Positions 61,111 through 64,000 of a stretch of 64,000 nt of DNA are shown piece after piece. The stretch covers positions 124,001-188,000 of the forward strand of contig NZ_JBELOI010000005.1 in NCBI RefSeq assembly GCF_040276065.1, in the 5' to 3' direction. Position numbers and translations under genes: made by a program. The stretch is from Castellaniella sp040276065. GTDB taxonomy: Bacteria > Pseudomonadota > Gammaproteobacteria > Burkholderiales > Burkholderiaceae_B. The notes under the pieces are model-generated. The model worked only from the letters and a program-made list of their open reading frames with translations. It was not told where the DNA came from and ran no database searches. Position 1 is the stretch's first letter. Each line of letters opens with the position of its first letter.

Positions 61111-61965
61111 ATGGCAGGCAGAAACGAGATGGTCATGATGGATAATCCTTTGAATTGGCACCGGCCCGCCGCGCTCGAGGATGCGCGGGCATTGCTGTTG
61201 CGCTTTCCGGACGCCGTGCCCATGGGAGGAGGACAGCACCTCATTCCACGTTGGCAACAGTCCGAGACCCCCGGCACGATCGTCAGCCTGAGCCTTGTGC
61301 CGGCAATGCGCGGTATCGAACGGAGCGGGCACACCCTCAGGATCGGTGCGGCTGTGACACTGAGCGAGCTTGCCGGATCGGCGGTGATCATGAACAGCCT
61401 GCCCGCCCTGTCGAGCCTGGCCGGCAACATGGGCGATCGGTTCATGCGCAACCGTGCCACCCTCGGCGGCGCACTGTGCACCACGTCCCAGGCGGGCTGC
61501 ATACCCGCGGCCATGCTGGGCACAAAGGCAGTCGTGCATACCACGGCGCGTGATATTGCCTCGCAAGACTGGTTCCGGCCCCACCACGCGGGCCGCACGC
61601 TGGAGAAAGGCGAATTGATCGTCGGGGTGAGCCTTGAGATCCCGGATGCGGCAAGCCATCAGTGCCTGCGCCTCGTTCCCGGGCGCTTTGCGTTGCTGAC
61701 CGTATTTGCGACCCGGACCGGGCACGAATTCGGGGTCGGCATCAGCGGCTTGGCCGCGTCCGCGTTTCGCGCGTTCGCGGCAGAGGCGTGGCTCGCCGGC
61801 GGAACAGCCGTCGATGAGGCGTTGGGCCGGATGCTCCAGGAACACCCGGCGCGTAGCGATATTTACGCCGGCAGCGCGTACCGGCAAGCCCAGACGAGGC
61901 GGCTGTTGATAAAGACCGCGGCGGCGCTGATTGCCGAGGCCCCCTGCGGGCCATCGGAGATGTGA
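61111..61965 (+). CDS. Molybdenum hydroxylase FAD-binding subunit (CoxM type)
   Basis: A 284-residue subunit. The two FAD-pyrophosphate loops are recognisable but altered: MGGGQHLIPRW (usual AGGQSLMP) and RATLGGALCTT (usual TIGGS/G). The C-terminal CO_deh_flav_C-like domain (about 175-280) is present. The gene order large-small-medium differs from the common M-S-L order. ATG 61129 or 61135 could also be the start, since no clear Shine-Dalgarno sequence precedes 61111. Confidence 0.85.
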   Translation: MAGRNEMVMMDNPLNWHRPAALEDARALLLRFPDAVPMGGGQHLIPRWQQSETPGTIVSLSLVPAMRGIERSGHTLRIGAAVTLSELAGSAVIMNSLPALSSLAGNMGDRFMRNRATLGGALCTTSQAGCIPAAMLGTKAVVHTTARDIASQDWFRPHHAGRTLEKGELIVGVSLEIPDAASHQCLRLVPGRFALLTVFATRTGHEFGVGISGLAASAFRAFAAEAWLAGGTAVDEALGRMLQEHPARSDIYAGSAYRQAQTRRLLIKTAAALIAEAPCGPSEM

Positions 61966-62166
61966 CGGGTCTGTTACGTCCTGCGCAGCCGGGCATTGCA
62001 CAATCCGGCGGGTAGCCACTATCGTTAAGAGAGGCCGGGACGTCATGCGTGGCGGTGCGCGACGGGTGGACGTCCGGCCATGTGATATCACGGCTGCCGT
62101 TCTTCGGGCAGGCGGCCGGAGGTCCAGGCAATCAGGCGGATGCGGGTTTCGATACGACAGGGCAGG

Positions 62167-63252
62167 ATGCGGGCGTTCACGGCATGTGCGCTGTGCGGCC
62201 TGGGGGTGTCGTGCGTGTCGCTGCGGTCAATGGCGGGTGTGGGCCCGGCTCTCCTGGATTTGTCCCCCCAGACCTATCCGGTGCGTCCCGTCCCGGAGGA
62301 TGTGCCCATCGATCTGTCCGGCACCAGCGGTGCCGGGACCGGTGCGGGCCGGGTCGCGTCGTTCGGGCTGGTGCCCGCTGCGTATGCCTTGCGCATTCTG
62401 GACGGCCTCTACGGGCCGGACGGGGCGGTTGATGATGATCCCGCGGGTCGCGTCGATTCGGCGATCCCCGGCGTGGCCGATATCTGGTCCTTCGGGTCCA
62501 GGAGCTGGCGCTACGCCGGGTCCGCGGGATATGGCCTGACACTGGGCAACGAGCCTGTGCGCGCGCCCTCCTGGAGCCGGCCGACGCGCCTTGCGGGGGT
62601 GGGCGTGTACGGCGGCACGCCTCGCGGCATACGGCAGGCCGGCGGCTGGACGTATGCCGCCGCAGCCGGCGTGCTGGACGAGGACCCTTCCAGCACCGTC
62701 ACGAGCGGCGGGCTGGCGTACGGCCCGGCAGCGTACGATGTGTCCTCGCAGTATGCGGTGGGCCCGGGCCTTTCCCTGGCCTCGCAGGTGCAGGGCATGC
62801 CGGAATTGCTGGCGCTGGGATTGGGCGGCGAGTATTCCGCGGGCGGTTGGGGCGCCGTGGCTCTCGGAGTCGCGCGATCCCGGCAATCGCTGGGCAGCGG
62901 CTGGCGCTATCAGTTGGGCTACAAGGTCGACGTGTTCAGCGATCTGGGGTTGTCCTGGGTCAACGAGCAGCGGGGCGCCGGCTATGCGGATCTGTCCACG
63001 TATCGCGAGGATCCGCTCGCTTGCGATTGCGTGCGCAACCAGTGGCGGCTGAGCATGCCCATGGGTCGCTGGGGCCGGCTCAGCGGCACCTACGAGCAGC
63101 GGAGCCGGGCGCTGGACGGGTTGCAGCGCACAGTCGGGCTGGCCCAGGGATTCCGCTATGGCCCGCACCTGAAGGTGCGCCTCGAGGCGAACGGGAATAT
63201 CGCCACGGGCGCCTATGGGCTGGGCGCCCGCTTTTCGGTGCCGATCGACTAG
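62167..63252 (+). CDS. Exported beta-barrel protein resembling part of a fimbrial usher
   Basis: A 361-residue protein with a signal peptide (about 1-24) and a repetitive beta-rich body. The segment GWRYQLGYKVDVFSDLGLSWVNEQRGAGYADLSTYRE resembles the barrel of outer-membrane ushers, in which alternating aromatic and glycine residues recur. It lacks the usher N- and C-terminal pilus-binding domains and is much shorter than the usual 800 residues. No chaperone or fimbrial subunit is nearby. An ATG at 62140 is equally possible. I am sure it is exported and barrel-like, unsure of the family. Confidence 0.6.
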   Translation: MRAFTACALCGLGVSCVSLRSMAGVGPALLDLSPQTYPVRPVPEDVPIDLSGTSGAGTGAGRVASFGLVPAAYALRILDGLYGPDGAVDDDPAGRVDSAIPGVADIWSFGSRSWRYAGSAGYGLTLGNEPVRAPSWSRPTRLAGVGVYGGTPRGIRQAGGWTYAAAAGVLDEDPSSTVTSGGLAYGPAAYDVSSQYAVGPGLSLASQVQGMPELLALGLGGEYSAGGWGAVALGVARSRQSLGSGWRYQLGYKVDVFSDLGLSWVNEQRGAGYADLSTYREDPLACDCVRNQWRLSMPMGRWGRLSGTYEQRSRALDGLQRTVGLAQGFRYGPHLKVRLEANGNIATGAYGLGARFSVPID

Positions 63253-63299
63253 TGCCCTGTTCGGTTCATCCGTACCTGGAGCGATCGCCTGACGGCGCC

Positions 63300-64000
63300 T
63301 CAGATATCCAGCACCAGCGGTTCGCCAGGATCCGCTCGCGAGACACAGGTGATGACGTATTGCCGGCGTTCCTCCGGGGTCAGGACGCTGTCGCGATGCT
63401 CCGGTTTGCCGGACAGGTAGGCAACCTTGCAGGTGCCGCAGGTGCCGTTTTCGCAGACCGAGTCGATCAGCACGGCAGCATCGCGCAGGGCGTGCAGGAT
63501 CGATTCGTCAGCCGCCACGCTGACGTCCAGCTTGCGGCGCGCGGCGGTGACGGTCAGCGGCCTGTCCCCGGGCCGCGCCGTTGCGGGGTGGAAGTTTTCC
63601 TTATGCACCTGGACGGGATCCCAGTCTTGCAGATGAGATTCGATCCACTCCATGAAGCCGGGCGAGCCGCAAAAATACACGTGCCGGCCTGGCCGCGGCA
63701 CGCCCAGCAGATCGGCCAGGGGTGGCGCATCCGCGGCGCCCGAGGAAATGATCAACCGCCCGCGCCCTGAAGCCAGGTAGGGTTCGAGCAGGTCGCGAAA
63801 GGCGACGTCTTGCTCGGTGCGTGTGAAATACAGCAAGCGGTAGTCGACCCCCCGCGCCTGCAGCGATGCCGCCATTGCCAGGAGGGGCGTGATGCCAATG
63901 CCGCCGGCGATCAACAGGTGGCTATCACCGTCCGCGAGCGGAAAATGGTTGCGCGCCGGCACCAGCTTGAGGAACCGCCCTTCGCGCGCGGACGTGTGCA
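63300..64000 (-). CDS. PDR/VanB-family oxidoreductase (partial at window end)
   Basis: The C-terminal 233 codons of a phthalate-dioxygenase-reductase-type protein. The flavin/NAD domain has LLIAGGIGITPLLAMA and VYFCGSPGFM, followed by a C-terminal 2Fe-2S ferredoxin whose cysteines are in DSVCENGTCGTCKVAYL and VITCVSRA. This reductase class feeds electrons from NADH to Rieske oxygenases such as VanA. The partner, if adjacent, lies beyond the window. The start is off the right edge. Confidence 0.92.
   Translation of the reverse strand, partial: HTSAREGRFLKLVPARNHFPLADGDSHLLIAGGIGITPLLAMAASLQARGVDYRLLYFTRTEQDVAFRDLLEPYLASGRGRLIISSGAADAPPLADLLGVPRPGRHVYFCGSPGFMEWIESHLQDWDPVQVHKENFHPATARPGDRPLTVTAARRKLDVSVAADESILHALRDAAVLIDSVCENGTCGTCKVAYLSGKPEHRDSVLTPEERRQYVITCVSRADPGEPLVLDI

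Noticed and set aside
1..64000. CRISPR arrays or insertion sequences
   Set aside because: No regularly spaced repeats with spacers and no transposase with terminal inverted repeats were seen.

Overview
The window looks like chromosomal DNA of a betaproteobacterium of the order Burkholderiales, most likely an Alcaligenaceae relative (Bordetella/Achromobacter/Castellaniella type). This rests on the high GC of most of it, the separate RfaE2-type heptose enzyme, the Nudix-ThiE fusion next to a DUF815-type ATPase, the DUF3460-ScpA-PanC cluster and the overall protein style. It is a reading of gene content, not a phylogeny. Four of the housekeeping-type genes appear to use TTG starts.

Layout. 1-11.2 kb is core genome: the start of a periplasmic binding protein, ilvA, phoBR, the ubiquinone genes ubiE, ubiJ and ubiB around a Tim44-like protein, rfaE2, a Pcm-family methyltransferase, thiD and thiG. 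11.5-25 kb is a clearly different block, AT-richer in its centre and with strongly interlocked genes. A GntR (FCD) regulator and a cytoplasmic asparaginase-type amidohydrolase diverge from a long operon: livM, livH, livK, FAD ferredoxin reductase, Rieske ferredoxin, CCG-domain (HdrB-like) Fe-S protein, second Rieske ferredoxin, livG, livF, a 4,5-dihydroxyphthalate-decarboxylase-family protein, a DUF1989 protein, an FAH-family hydrolase, and a hemerythrin-like protein at the edge. I think this is an undescribed uptake-plus-redox catabolic system. Its electron-transfer chain sits inside the transporter operon, and no oxygenase or other obvious terminal acceptor is encoded. The substrate is unknown.

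25-38 kb returns to high GC: btuF and btuB behind a cobalamin riboswitch, divergent from B12-dependent metH, then an XRE regulator, a DHA2-type MFS pump, DUF3460, scpA, panC, a LuxR-type HTH protein, an NlpE-like lipoprotein, coaE and zapD. 39.1-48 kb is a complete mdtABC-type RND efflux operon with its own outer-membrane lipoprotein. 48-51.1 kb holds the Nudix-ThiE fusion, a DUF815 ATPase, ispB, tRNA-Pro(CGG) and a perfect-stem terminator.

51.3-64 kb is a second accessory module. A soluble hybrid kinase (PAS-HisKA-HATPase-REC-Hpt) converges on an OmpR-family regulator. That regulator diverges from an ABC transporter of the polyamine type, whose genes overlap those of a three-subunit molybdenum hydroxylase (large, 2Fe-2S and FAD subunits). 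The 105-bp divergent promoter region carries four direct repeats at an exact 11-bp period, the expected footprint of an OmpR/PhoB-type regulator, so a phosphorelay probably controls import and hydroxylation of one (unknown) compound. A fimbrial-usher-like barrel protein and a VanB-type reductase cut off by the window end close the region.
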